64,000 bases of DNA from an uncultured Eubacterium sp. (GTDB taxonomy: Bacteria > Bacillota > Clostridia > Lachnospirales > CAG-274). A program made the position numbers and the translations under genes. The DNA lies in contig URXK01000003.1 in NCBI GenBank assembly GCA_900551755.1, forward strand, positions 1-64,000. The letters run 5' to 3'. Each line of letters begins with the position of its first letter. The stretch's first letter is position 1. Below, in pieces: positions 1 through 8,712 of this stretch. The notes below the pieces were generated by a model. The model did no database searches and was not told the DNA's origin. It worked only from the letters and a program-made list of their open reading frames with translations.

Positions 1-2
1 TT

Positions 3-872
3 GAAAATAAAGCTGATGCTGATAAAATTGCTAAACAAATTCTTGTAAATAAAAGAAGTAGAGAAACAGCAGAAAAAACAAGGGTAAATATAAAGAAAAA
101 ACTTACTGGCTCAATTGATATGAATAATAGAGTTGAAAAGTTTGTAAACTGTCGTTCTAAAGATGTTTCAAAAAGAGAGCTTTATATAGTAGAGGGTGAC
201 TCTGCTCTTGGTTCAGTTATGCTTGGTAGAGATGCCGAATTTCAAGGAATTATGCCAATAAGAGGTAAGATACTTAATTGCCTTAAAGCAAATTATGATA
301 GAATATTTAAGTCAGATATTATTACTGATTTGCTTAAAGTAATTGGCTGTGGTGTTGAGTTAAAAGCGAAACATAATACCAGTAAAGACTTAAATAGCTT
401 TGATATAAATAATTTAAGATGGGATAAAATCATAATATGTACAGATGCTGATGTTGATGGCTATCAAATTAGAACACTTGTTTTAACAATGATTTACAGA
501 TTAGTCCCAACTCTTATTGATGAACATAAAGTATTTATTGCTGAATCTCCGCTTTATGAAATAACTACAGGTTCAGGTAAAAAAGAGAAAACTTATTTCG
601 CTTATACAGAAAAAGAAAAAACAGACATTTTAACAAAAATCAATGGTAATTATAAAATTCAACGCTCTAAAGGTCTTGGTGAAAATGAGCCAGAAATGAT
701 GTGGCAAACAACTATGAATCCAGAAACTAGAAGACTAATTATGGTTATGCCAGAAGATGCTAAAATGACTTCTGATACCTTTGATTTGCTTCTTGGTGAT
801 AACCTACAAGGTAGAAAAGAGCATATTGAAACTGAAGGATATAAATATATTGATTTAACAGAATTAAGTTAA
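3..872 (+). CDS. parE: DNA topoisomerase IIA subunit B (ParE/GyrB-like), 3' part
   Basis: The frame is open from the window's left edge, so the N-terminal ATPase part lies outside. The TOPRIM domain is visible: the EGDSA motif, then PIRGKILN, then the metal-binding DADVDG motif. A KGLGE motif and the usual C-terminal tail follow. The protein supplies ATPase and metal-binding functions to the A subunit encoded 14 bases downstream. The missing N-terminus and divergent sequence leave ParE versus GyrB open. The partner lacks a GyrA box, which favours a topoisomerase IV-like enzyme. Confidence 0.88.
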   Translation, partial: ENKADADKIAKQILVNKRSRETAEKTRVNIKKKLTGSIDMNNRVEKFVNCRSKDVSKRELYIVEGDSALGSVMLGRDAEFQGIMPIRGKILNCLKANYDRIFKSDIITDLLKVIGCGVELKAKHNTSKDLNSFDINNLRWDKIIICTDADVDGYQIRTLVLTMIYRLVPTLIDEHKVFIAESPLYEITTGSGKKEKTYFAYTEKEKTDILTKINGNYKIQRSKGLGENEPEMMWQTTMNPETRRLIMVMPEDAKMTSDTFDLLLGDNLQGRKEHIETEGYKYIDLTELS

Positions 873-886
873 GGAGGGTATTAATA

Positions 887-3094
887 ATGGCTAATAACAA
901 ATATATAGAACAGCATATTACTGATACTCTTGAACTTAACTATATGCCTTATGCAATGAGTGTTATTGTTTCAAGAGCAATACCAGAAATTGATGGTTTT
1001 AAACCTGCTCACAGAAAACTTCTTTATACTATGTATAAAATGGGACTTTTAAACGGTGCAAGAACAAAGTCAACTAATGTAGTTGGACAAACTATGAAAC
1101 TTAATCCTCATGGTGATGCTACCATTTATGAAACAATGGTTAGACTTACTAGAGGCAATGACGCCTTACTTCATCCTTTTATTGATAGTAAAGGTAACTT
1201 TGGTAAGGTTTATTCTGGAGCAATGGCTTATGCAGCGTCAAGATATACAGAAGTGAAACTTGATAGTATATGTAGTGAGATATTTAAGGATATTGATAAA
1301 AATACAGTCGATTTTGTAGATAATTATGACGGTTCTTTAAAAGAACCAGTGCTTTTCCCAACAACATTTCCTAATGTACTTGTAACACCTAATAAGGGTA
1401 TTGCTGTTGGTATGGCTAGTACAATATGTTCATTTAACTTGCGTGAAGTATGTGAGGCAACAGTGCAGTATATTAAAAATCCTGATGTAGACTTAAAAGA
1501 GTATTTAAAAGCACCAGATTTTACAACAGGTGGCGAATTAATATATAATGCTGATGAAATATCTAAAATATACAATACTGGCAAAGGTAGCTTTAAAGTA
1601 AGAGCAAAATATAGATTTGATAAGAAAAATGGTATAATTGAAATATATGAAATACCATATACAACAAATATTGAATCTATAATTGATAAAATAATTGACT
1701 TGGTTAAACAAAATAAAATCAAGGAAATTAATGATGTAAGAAATGAAACCGACTTGAACGGTTTAAAAATTGCGATAGATATAAAAAGAAGTGCTGACCC
1801 AGAAAAACTTATGACTAAACTTTATCAAATGACACCACTTACAGATAGTTTTAGTTGTAATTTTAATATACTTGTTAATGGTTCGCCAAAAACAATGGGT
1901 ATTAAAAGTATACTTGACGAATGGATAGAATTTAGAATGTCTTGTATTAAAAGACAGGTTGCTTTTGATTTAGTAAAAAAAGGCGATAGACTACATTTGC
2001 TTCAAGGACTTGAAAAAATACTTCTTGATATTGATAAGGCTATTAAAATAATAAGAGAAACTGAAGAAGATAGTAGGGTTATACCTAATCTTATGTCAGG
2101 ATTTAATATTGATGAAGTTCAAGCTGAATTTGTGGCAGAAATAAAGCTTAGAAATCTTAATAAAGAGTATATATTAAAACAAACAAAGGCTATAGATGAC
2201 CTTAAAAATGAAATTGAAGAACTTGACGATATTCTTCATCACGAAAGCAAAGTACTTAAAATTATAATTTCTGATTTAAAACAGGTTGCTAAAAAATTTG
2301 GCAAAGATAGAAAAACAGATATTATTTACGAGGCTGAAATTAAAAAAATGGATACTGATGATTTTATTGAAGATTATCCAGTAACACTATTTTTAACTAA
2401 AGAGAATTATCTTAAAAAGATAACTATGGTTTCGTTACAGGCTTCAATGAGAGTATCTGCTGAACATAAACTTAAAGAAAATGATGAAATAGTTCAAACT
2501 ATTGAGGTAAATAATAAAGCTGAACTTCTTATGTTTTCAGATAAACAAAATGTATATAAGATTAAATGTTATGATTTAGCCGAATGTAAAACAAGTAGTA
2601 TAGGTGATTATCTTAATAATGTTTTAGTTATGGATGCTGATGAAAAAATAATATATATTACTAACAGCAATCAATATAAGGGCTATATGCTTTTTGTATA
2701 TGAAAATGGTAAAATTGCTAAAGTAACAATGTCTAGCTACGAAACTAAAACAATGAGAAAGAAACTTATTAATGCTTATAGTGATAAAGCTAACCTTGTT
2801 AGTGCAATTTATATACCTGATGATATGGATATAGTATTAGTTAGAGATAATGATAAAGCAATGCTATTAAATACTGAACTTATTCCAGAAAAACAAACGA
2901 AGTCTACAGCTGGTGTTAATGTGTATACATTAAAGAAAAATAGCAAACTTACAAGAGTTATTAATAAAGATGCTTTTAAATCAGAAAATATTGAATATTA
3001 TCGTTCAACTAAAATACCAGGAACAGGGCATTTTATAAATGACTCTGATAAAGATTTTAATAATTTTCCTAAACAAATGAATTTATTTAATTAG
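887..3094 (+). CDS. parC: DNA topoisomerase IIA subunit A (ParC/GyrA-like)
   Basis: This 735-residue protein is the DNA breakage-reunion subunit. The catalytic tyrosine is about Tyr120, in the AASRYTE motif. The quinolone-pocket helix follows PHGD with Ala78 and Glu82, where E. coli GyrA has Ser83 and Asp87. The first ~470 residues form the winged-helix/tower/coiled-coil region and the rest a beta-propeller-like C-terminal domain. I see no GyrA box (QRRGG-type), which points to a decatenating ParC-like enzyme rather than gyrase. An AAGGAGG site precedes the ATG, and the gene is cotranscribed with the upstream B subunit. Confidence 0.88.
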   Translation: MANNKYIEQHITDTLELNYMPYAMSVIVSRAIPEIDGFKPAHRKLLYTMYKMGLLNGARTKSTNVVGQTMKLNPHGDATIYETMVRLTRGNDALLHPFIDSKGNFGKVYSGAMAYAASRYTEVKLDSICSEIFKDIDKNTVDFVDNYDGSLKEPVLFPTTFPNVLVTPNKGIAVGMASTICSFNLREVCEATVQYIKNPDVDLKEYLKAPDFTTGGELIYNADEISKIYNTGKGSFKVRAKYRFDKKNGIIEIYEIPYTTNIESIIDKIIDLVKQNKIKEINDVRNETDLNGLKIAIDIKRSADPEKLMTKLYQMTPLTDSFSCNFNILVNGSPKTMGIKSILDEWIEFRMSCIKRQVAFDLVKKGDRLHLLQGLEKILLDIDKAIKIIRETEEDSRVIPNLMSGFNIDEVQAEFVAEIKLRNLNKEYILKQTKAIDDLKNEIEELDDILHHESKVLKIIISDLKQVAKKFGKDRKTDIIYEAEIKKMDTDDFIEDYPVTLFLTKENYLKKITMVSLQASMRVSAEHKLKENDEIVQTIEVNNKAELLMFSDKQNVYKIKCYDLAECKTSSIGDYLNNVLVMDADEKIIYITNSNQYKGYMLFVYENGKIAKVTMSSYETKTMRKKLINAYSDKANLVSAIYIPDDMDIVLVRDNDKAMLLNTELIPEKQTKSTAGVNVYTLKKNSKLTRVINKDAFKSENIEYYRSTKIPGTGHFINDSDKDFNNFPKQMNLFN

Positions 3095-3097
3095 TAT

Positions 3098-3132
3098 AAA
3101 AACCGTTGCATAATTAATATGTGACGGTTTTT
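3098..3132 (+). terminator. Intrinsic terminator of the parE-parC unit
   Basis: A 9-bp inverted repeat (AAAAACCGT / ACGGTTTTT) lies directly after the parC stop and ends in a T run. It separates the topoisomerase operon from the gene-free region that follows. Confidence 0.75.
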
Positions 3133-3190
3133 GTGTAATTTGCTATAAAATCAGATATAAAAATTGTGAAATATTAAATTATCATAATGC

Positions 3191-3219
3191 TTGACAAATT
3201 TAACATTATAGATTATTAT
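3191..3219 (+). promoter_or_regulatory. Strong sigma-A-type promoter ahead of a gene-free region
   Basis: A perfect TTGACA (3191-3196) is spaced 17 bases from TATTAT (3214-3219). The 17 bases 3184-3200, covering upstream sequence and the -35, are identical to 43041-43057 in the tRNA-Arg promoter. No open reading frame with a ribosome binding site follows within 700 bases, so the product is probably an untranslated RNA. Confidence 0.7.
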
Positions 3220-3225
3220 ATATAC

Positions 3226-3951
3226 ATAAGATAACTAAAGAGTTATACAAGATGTGAAAGGAGCTGAGACCACCAGAAACGGTATTTAGTCATATAGTTT
3301 GAAAACTGTAACATTTACAAAAGTATTTAGTAAAATTTATCACTAAATTGACATTGTTTAATAAATGAAAAATAAATATTGTAATTGTGTAGAAAATAGC
3401 ATATATACATTACAGTTTAATATAATTATAATGACAAGGATTTTTGTATACAACTAAAAAATAGTTTGTATATTCAAATGATTTATTTATTTGAAAAGAT
3501 GTAAAACAAGTAGTAAAAAACACTAACTATTAGCAATATAAATTATTTATATTAATTATGTTTTAACGCTTTGTGGATAATAAATCAAAGATAAAAATTG
3601 AATAAAAATTATAGTCAATCAATCAATATTTAATATAACTGTTATAGGTAATAAATGGGGATTTATAGAGAAGTGTATTTATACTTAATAACAAAAATGT
3701 TTCAATATTGATAGTTATGTGAACTAATGTGTGGATTTTAATATTAAGTAAATTAATAATTAGGGTTATTAATTCTGGTAATTATATTAAAACTGCAACA
3801 GTTCAGTTAATTAAGCATAATAAAATAATAAGTATAATTGATTAAAAGAAAAAAAGTTTTATAATTTTAGAAAGTGAATAAAATGATTGATGAATCAATG
3901 AGATAGCTTGTTATCTATTTTACTAAATGGTATGTAGATAACAAGCTTTTC
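3226..3951 (+). ncRNA. Candidate large structured noncoding RNA, family not recognised
   Basis: This stretch has no credible ORF but is bracketed by a strong promoter (3191-3219) and a strong terminator (3905-3951). Local inverted repeats recur along it: 3325-3331/3342-3348, 3447-3456/3462-3472, 3473-3479/3489-3495, 3751-3759/3766-3774 (9 bp, loop TTAGGG), 3791-3795/3799-3803 and 3886-3890/3895-3899. The predicted transcript is about 720 nt. I could not match it to tmRNA, RNase P, SRP, 6S or a riboswitch. AT-rich spacers form hairpins by chance, so the claim rests mainly on the promoter and terminator pair. Confidence 0.45.
3905..3951 (+). terminator. Strong intrinsic terminator closing the candidate ncRNA
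   Basis: A perfect 13-bp stem (3905-3917 with 3935-3947) is followed by a T-rich tract. No protein gene ends nearby on either strand, so it most plausibly terminates the transcript started at the 3191 promoter. Confidence 0.75.
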
Positions 3952-4542
3952 TTATGTTTAAATATATGAAATTGATGATAATATATAAGAGAGTTAGTTA
4001 AATATTAAGTATAGTAGAACTTATGCAGGTATTATTATTAAGGGATTTATACAAGATAATATTGTTAGGCTAAAGAATTTTTATATAAAGAAAATATATT
4101 TAGTTAGATGGTGAACAGTTAAATGGGGGCTAATTAATAGCTTTATAATTAAATAAAAATATTAATACAATATTTACGATATTAATGAGTTTAAAATTAG
4201 TGTTTAGAATATAGTTAGTAATTTGTTGAAATACAAGGTATTGGATATAATTTTTTTGTTAATTCTTCGTAAAACTTGTGTTTTACGAACTCTTAAAAAC
4301 ACCCTATTATTTATATTTATATTTTTATTTATATTTGTAATGTTATTTAGCTATAAATTTTTTAATTTACTATTCAAGGTGTATATTTATAATATTATTT
4401 CTATTAAATTTTAATGTTTACAGCTTTTTGTGTAACAGAAATATAATCAGCTATTTAAAATTTAAAATAAAAATATATGATTTTATAGTTTGTAGTAAGA
4501 ATATTTATCATTGAATAGATATTAATAAGTTATAACTAAATA
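3952..4542. other. AT-rich intergenic stretch without recognisable genes
   Basis: I see no supported gene here. One notable element is a perfect 10-bp inverted repeat at 4266-4275/4280-4289 with a TTGT loop. A 63-codon frame spans it but has no ribosome binding site and a low-complexity Phe/Ile/Leu composition. The rest is very AT-rich spacer. Confidence 0.6.
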
Positions 4543-4578
4543 ATGCACCTTAACATTATTTATAACATTAAGGTGCAT
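4543..4578 (-). terminator. Hairpin terminator downstream of kduI
   Basis: A perfect 11-bp stem (ATGCACCTTAA / TTAAGGTGCAT) with a 14-base loop lies 28 bases past the kduI stop. The T tract is weak in both directions, so it may act with low efficiency or from either side. Confidence 0.55.
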
Positions 4579-4605
4579 ATTTATAATTTTATGGATATAA
4601 TTTAA

Positions 4606-5475
4606 TTACTTTAATTCACTAGTCTTTAACCAATCCTGGTCATCATAGTCTTTGTTTTCGCCAACCATACCCCAAATAAATGTATAAGCCTTAGTACCAA
4701 CACCACTGTGAATAGACCAACTTGGAGAAATAACAGCACTTTCATTTCTCATAACAATGTGTCTAGTTTCGTCTGGCTTACCCATCATATGGAATACTAC
4801 ATTGTCATCATCCATATCGAAGTATAAGTAAACTTCCATTCTTCTCTCGTGTGTATGACATGGCATAGTGTTCCAGTTAGAACCTGCATCAAGCTTAGTA
4901 AGACCCATAGCTAACTGACAGCTACCGTATTCAACGCCATCTCTCTGAGAAAGTCTTGCAAATACTTCATCGTGAATATACTGGTTAATAGTTCTCTTAT
5001 TACAATCTTCTAATGAACCTAAAGGCTTATGATTAGCATCATCATAGCTAATAAGAACTGTAGGATATGTCTTGTGAGCAGTTGCTGAGTTCATATAGAA
5101 TTTAGGTGGATTCTTAGGGTCCTTTGCTGAGAAAGAAATTTCCTTAGTACCCATACCAACATAAATAGCATCACCATTATTTACAGTATAGTCTTTACCA
5201 TCAACTGTAACAATACCGTCACCACCAATGTTAATTGCACCAAGTTCTCTTCTCTCAAGGAAATATGTAGCTGCAAGTTCCTTACTACCTTCAAGCTTTA
5301 ATGCTTCAGTAGTTGGAGTAATACCACCAAAAATAATTCTATCGTTGTGGCTATATACAAGCTTCATTTCACCAGGTACAAATACCTTTTCAACTAAGAA
5401 ATGCTTTCTTAATGTTTCAGTATCATAATGCTTAACATCATCGTAGTGATTTGAATATCTAACTTCTAAATTCAT
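4606..5475 (-). CDS. kduI: 5-dehydro-4-deoxy-D-glucuronate isomerase (KduI)
   Basis: KduI isomerises 4-deoxy-L-threo-5-hexosulose uronate, the product of unsaturated galacturonate, to 2,5-diketo-3-deoxygluconate in the cytoplasm. The 289-residue protein shows the cupin metal site: HTH followed by Glu (HTHERRME) and a distal His in WSIHSG. Length is normal for the family (about 280). A GGAGG site supports the ATG. It follows kdgK on the same strand, with an intrinsic terminator between them, and together they handle pectin-derived uronates. No kduD is in this window. Confidence 0.93.
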   Translation of the reverse strand: MNLEVRYSNHYDDVKHYDTETLRKHFLVEKVFVPGEMKLVYSHNDRIIFGGITPTTEALKLEGSKELAATYFLERRELGAINIGGDGIVTVDGKDYTVNNGDAIYVGMGTKEISFSAKDPKNPPKFYMNSATAHKTYPTVLISYDDANHKPLGSLEDCNKRTINQYIHDEVFARLSQRDGVEYGSCQLAMGLTKLDAGSNWNTMPCHTHERRMEVYLYFDMDDDNVVFHMMGKPDETRHIVMRNESAVISPSWSIHSGVGTKAYTFIWGMVGENKDYDDQDWLKTSELK

Positions 5476-5495
5476 TTTGAATTTACCTCCATTTT

Positions 5496-5527
5496 TAAAA
5501 AAGGCTGAAGGCCTAACGCCTTCAGCC
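5496..5527 (-). terminator. Intrinsic terminator between kdgK and kduI
   Basis: A perfect 10-bp GC-rich stem (GGCTGAAGGC / GCCTTCAGCC, 5503-5527) with a 5-base loop is followed on the minus strand by TTTTTT. It ends only about 20 bases before the kduI start codon, with the kduI ribosome binding site right behind the T tract. Little room is left for a separate promoter, so kduI is probably expressed by partial read-through or processing. Confidence 0.8.
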
Positions 5528-5561
5528 CTAAATTAATCAATTTAATAACTTAAGATTAAAA

Positions 5562-6584
5562 TTATCTCTGAACTCTACCAGAACCGTCGCAGTTTTCAAC
5601 TTCGCTTCTAGTAACAAGGTTAAAGTCACCAGGGATAGTGTGCTTAAGAGCAGATGCAGCAACAGCAAAGTTAAGAGCATCCTTCATATTCTTACCATCC
5701 ATAAGACCACAAATTAAACCACCAGCAAATGAATCGCCGCCACCTACTCTATCTACGATAGGCATAATGTCAAATCTGTTAGATCTGTAGAATTCTCTTG
5801 TCTTACCATCCATAATACAAGCAGACCAACCATTGTGAGAAGCTGAGAATGATTCTCTTAAAGAAGAGATAACATACTTGAAGCCAAACTTATCACACAT
5901 CTGGTTGAAAATATCCTGGTAACCAGCCATTTCGAGCTCACCAGAAGTTACATCAGTGTTACCTGGCTTGAAACCAAGAACCTTTTCAGCATCTTCTTCG
6001 TTACCAATACAAACATCAACATACTGCATTAAGTTAGTCATAACCTTCTGAGCCTTTTCAGATGACCAAAGCTTCTTTCTGAAGTTAAGGTCACAAGAAA
6101 CTGTAACACCCTTAGCCTTAGCAGCCTTACAAGCAGCTTCAGTAACCTCAGCAGCTAAGTCAGATACAGCTGGAGTAATACCAGTAAAGTGGAACCAGTC
6201 AGCACCTTCGAAGATTGCATCGAAATCAAACTGATCAGCAGTAGCAGTAGAGATAGAAGAATGAGCTCTATCATATACTACATTTGATGCTCTCATAGAA
6301 GCACCAGTCTCTAAATAGTAAATACCAAGTCTTTCACCGCTCTTTACGATGTGCTTAGTTTCAACACCGTACTTTCTTAAAGCAGCAATTGCACACTCGC
6401 CAATAGGATTTTCTGGTACAGCAGTAACGAATTCTGCCTCGTGACCATAGTTTGATAATGAAACAGCTACGTTAGCTTCACCACCACCGTAGTTAACATC
6501 AAACTCGTCAGCCTGAATAAATCTTTCGTTATTTGGTGTAGATAATCTTAACATAATCTCACCCATAGTAACTATCTTGCCCAT
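5562..6584 (-). CDS. kdgK: 2-dehydro-3-deoxygluconokinase (KdgK), PfkB family
   Basis: KdgK phosphorylates 2-keto-3-deoxygluconate to KDPG, the last step before aldolase cleavage in uronate catabolism. The 340-residue protein is a ribokinase/PfkB-family sugar kinase, with the N-terminal GEIMLRL sheet and the C-terminal signature DRVGGGDSFAGG carrying the catalytic Asp. A strong AAGGAGG precedes the ATG. Pairing with kduI supports KDG rather than fructose as substrate. The PfkB fold alone would not fix the substrate. Confidence 0.87.
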   Translation of the reverse strand: MGKIVTMGEIMLRLSTPNNERFIQADEFDVNYGGGEANVAVSLSNYGHEAEFVTAVPENPIGECAIAALRKYGVETKHIVKSGERLGIYYLETGASMRASNVVYDRAHSSISTATADQFDFDAIFEGADWFHFTGITPAVSDLAAEVTEAACKAAKAKGVTVSCDLNFRKKLWSSEKAQKVMTNLMQYVDVCIGNEEDAEKVLGFKPGNTDVTSGELEMAGYQDIFNQMCDKFGFKYVISSLRESFSASHNGWSACIMDGKTREFYRSNRFDIMPIVDRVGGGDSFAGGLICGLMDGKNMKDALNFAVAASALKHTIPGDFNLVTRSEVENCDGSGRVQR

Positions 6585-6617
6585 TGGAATAATCCTCCTT
6601 AGAATTAAATAAATTTA

Positions 6618-6678
6618 TTATGTATATTAATACATAACTCTATGATTAAATTATATCATATAAAAATTAAATTTTCAA
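6618..6678 (-). promoter_or_regulatory. kdgK promoter with a palindromic operator candidate
   Basis: On the minus strand a -35 TTGAAA (6673-6678) is spaced 17 bases from a -10 TATAAT (6650-6655). Just downstream, within the first bases of the transcript, is an 8-bp inverted repeat at 6618-6637 (TTATGTAT, 4-base spacer, ATACATAA). The position and symmetry suit a repressor operator for uronate control. The regulator is not in this window. Confidence 0.6.
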
Positions 6679-6734
6679 TAGTGTTTTACAATTTTTACAG
6701 TAATATTTCATAAACATTTCATCTAATAAATATA

Positions 6735-7004
6735 TTATTGAAAGTTTTTCCAGTAATCATCAATTTTATGATTTTCTAATGCTTGAAGATAGCTATCAGC
6801 AATATCAAAGATTTCACTTTCATCTCCAATTAAAAATTTGGCACTATCGCCCTTTCCTGTAACATTTTCCTTTTTATTAGGGGTTTCCAACCAAGCTCTA
6901 AATTCCTTTTCCCAACTGTCAGCACCGCTTTCGCCGATTTCATCATAACATAACATTTCTTCTTTAACTTCATATATAAAATCTTCAATATCCATTCTAA
7001 TCAT
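6735..7004 (-). CDS. Small acidic protein of unknown function, downstream of ruvB
   Basis: This encodes 89 residues and I do not recognise the family. It is acidic and probably helical, with a C-terminus rich in Asp, Glu and aromatics. A longer TTG-started frame begins at 7019, but GGAGG sits 8 bases ahead of the ATG at 7004, so I take that start. It overlaps the ruvB stop by 8 bases (ATGATTAG), implying translational coupling. A role linked to RuvAB is only a guess from position. Confidence 0.65.
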   Translation of the reverse strand: MIRMDIEDFIYEVKEEMLCYDEIGESGADSWEKEFRAWLETPNKKENVTGKGDSAKFLIGDESEIFDIADSYLQALENHKIDDYWKNFQ

Positions 7005-8034
7005 TTTCTGTTCCTCCAATTATTTTTAAACCAAAGTAATCATAACCTATTTTCGTTACAACTCTTCCTCTAGGTGTTCTCTTTATAAAGCCTTGCTGAA
7101 TTAAATATGGTTCATAAACATCTTCAATAGTTTCAGCTTCTTCACCAATAGAAACAGCAAGAGTTTCTACACCAACTGGACCACCGTCAAATTTTTCTAT
7201 CATACATAACAGTAATTTTTTATCAATTAAATCAAGTCCATTTTTATCAACTTCTAGTATATCAAGACTATCTTTTGCGACAGTTTCATTTATAGCTCCA
7301 TTATACTTAACTTGAGCAAAATCTCTAACCCTTTTTAATAATCTGTTTGCTATTCTTGGTGTACCTCTTGAGCGTCTAGCTATTTCAATAGCTCCAGCTT
7401 CATCAATATCAATATTTAAGACTCTAGCAGACCTAATAACTATAGTTGACAATTCTTGAGGTGTATATAACTCTAATCTATTAATTACACCAAACCTATC
7501 TCTTAAAGGAGCTGTTAAAAGACCTATTCTTGTAGTTGCTCCAATTAAAGTAAATTTAGGAAGGTCAATTCGTATACTTTTAGCATCAGCACCTTTTCCG
7601 ATTACTATATCTAGTACAAAATCTTCCATAGCCGGATATAGCACTTCTTCTATCAATCTATTAACTCTATGTATTTCGTCAATAAATAGAATATCACCTT
7701 CGTTAAGATTGTTTAAAATAGCTGCCATATCACCAGGTCTTTCTATAGCAGGGCCAGATGTTGTTCTAATATTAGCATTCATTTCATTTGCTATTATATT
7801 GGATAATGTAGTTTTTCCAAGTCCAGGTGGTCCATATAGTAATACATGGTCAAGAGGTTCATTTCTTTGTTTTGCAGCCTCAATATAAATTCGCATATTT
7901 TCCTTTACTTTTTTCTGTCCGATATATGAATCTAGCGTTATTGGTCTTAAACTTTCTTCTGTATTACAATCTTCTATTTTCACATCAGGAGTAATAATTC
8001 TATCTCCTGTGTCTAAAATTCTTTTTCTATCCAT
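6997..8034 (-). CDS. ruvB: Holliday junction branch migration ATPase RuvB
   Basis: RuvB is the hexameric AAA+ motor that drives branch migration of Holliday junctions held by RuvA. The 345-residue protein has Walker A (GPPGLGKT, about 68-76), Walker B (FIDEIHR, about 117-123), sensor I (GATTR), the arginine-finger region (LRDRFG) and a C-terminal winged helix ending in the RTPRGR type. It starts 9 bases after ruvA. No ruvC is adjacent, as is usual in Firmicutes, where RecU resolves junctions. Confidence 0.97.
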   Translation of the reverse strand: MDRKRILDTGDRIITPDVKIEDCNTEESLRPITLDSYIGQKKVKENMRIYIEAAKQRNEPLDHVLLYGPPGLGKTTLSNIIANEMNANIRTTSGPAIERPGDMAAILNNLNEGDILFIDEIHRVNRLIEEVLYPAMEDFVLDIVIGKGADAKSIRIDLPKFTLIGATTRIGLLTAPLRDRFGVINRLELYTPQELSTIVIRSARVLNIDIDEAGAIEIARRSRGTPRIANRLLKRVRDFAQVKYNGAINETVAKDSLDILEVDKNGLDLIDKKLLLCMIEKFDGGPVGVETLAVSIGEEAETIEDVYEPYLIQQGFIKRTPRGRVVTKIGYDYFGLKIIGGTEND

Positions 8035-8043
8035 AATTGACTC

Positions 8044-8640
8044 CTAAAGTAACTTCAATGCTAAGCTAATAATTTTAGCACTATCCATATTTTCTGTATA
8101 TACAGCCTCTACAGCCTTTGCAGCCTCAATTTTGCTAAAACCTAATGCTACAAGTCCAGCAATAGCATCATTTTTCTCATCTTTATTTTCAACAAATAAA
8201 TTAGATTGTATACTATAATTACTTGCATCTGTGCTAAATCCAGATACTTTATCTTTAAGTTCAAGAATAATTCTTTCAGCCGTTTTCTTACCTATTCCTT
8301 TGCCAACACATAGAGCATTTCTATCTTGATTGCTTATTGCCAACACAACATCACTTGGACTTAAATCATTTAACATAGATAATGCACCTTTAGGTCCAAC
8401 TCCGCTAACTGTAATAAGCAAATTAAAAATATTTAATTCATCCATATTTAAAAAGCCGAAAAGTTGCAAGGAGTCTTCTTTAACATCTAAGTAAGTAAAT
8501 ATTTTAATATCATTATTAATATGAGGCAAATTGTATGTAGTTCTTGTTGAAACATAAATATTATAGCCAATGCCATTATTATCAACAACAATACTGTTTT
8601 CACCTATATATACCAACTCACCTTTAATATAGCTTATCAT
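8044..8640 (-). CDS. ruvA: Holliday junction DNA-binding protein RuvA
   Basis: RuvA binds four-way junctions as a tetramer and loads RuvB. The 198-residue protein begins MISYIKGEL, the standard RuvA N-terminus (OB fold). Helix-hairpin-helix motifs follow (VSGVGPKGAL and GKGIGKKTAERI), and a C-terminal RuvB-binding three-helix domain ends the protein. An in-frame ATG four codons upstream is rejected because the GGAG site falls between the two. The promoter carries a LexA-like box. Confidence 0.95.
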   Translation of the reverse strand: MISYIKGELVYIGENSIVVDNNGIGYNIYVSTRTTYNLPHINNDIKIFTYLDVKEDSLQLFGFLNMDELNIFNLLITVSGVGPKGALSMLNDLSPSDVVLAISNQDRNALCVGKGIGKKTAERIILELKDKVSGFSTDASNYSIQSNLFVENKDEKNDAIAGLVALGFSKIEAAKAVEAVYTENMDSAKIISLALKLL

Positions 8641-8657
8641 ATAAATCTCCATTCAAT

Positions 8658-8707
8658 AAACATTTGTTCGGTAATATAATTATAAAACACTAAAAATCTT
8701 ATGTCAA
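8658..8707 (-). promoter_or_regulatory. ruvAB promoter with LexA (SOS) box
   Basis: On the minus strand a perfect TTGACA (8702-8707) is spaced 17 bases from a perfect TATAAT (8679-8684). Immediately downstream, at 8658-8670, is CGAACAAATGTTT, which differs at one base of the GAAC-N4-GTTC core of the Gram-positive SOS box. This predicts DNA-damage induction through the LexA encoded at 41770. Confidence 0.75.
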
Positions 8708-8712
8708 TATAA

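Noticed and set aside
1324..1722. 132-codon frame opposite parC
   Set aside because: It lies wholly antisense to a well-conserved topoisomerase coding sequence and has no ribosome binding site.
3257..3275. GGAGCTGAGAC resembling the CUGAGA core of a TPP riboswitch
   Set aside because: The matching ACCCTTTGAACCTGAT and 3' GCGTAGGGA blocks are absent and no thiamine gene follows.
4223..4414. 63-codon plus-strand frame in the gene-free region
   Set aside because: It has a TTG-type start, no ribosome binding site, a Phe/Ile/Leu low-complexity composition typical of AT-rich noncoding DNA, and a perfect hairpin inside it.
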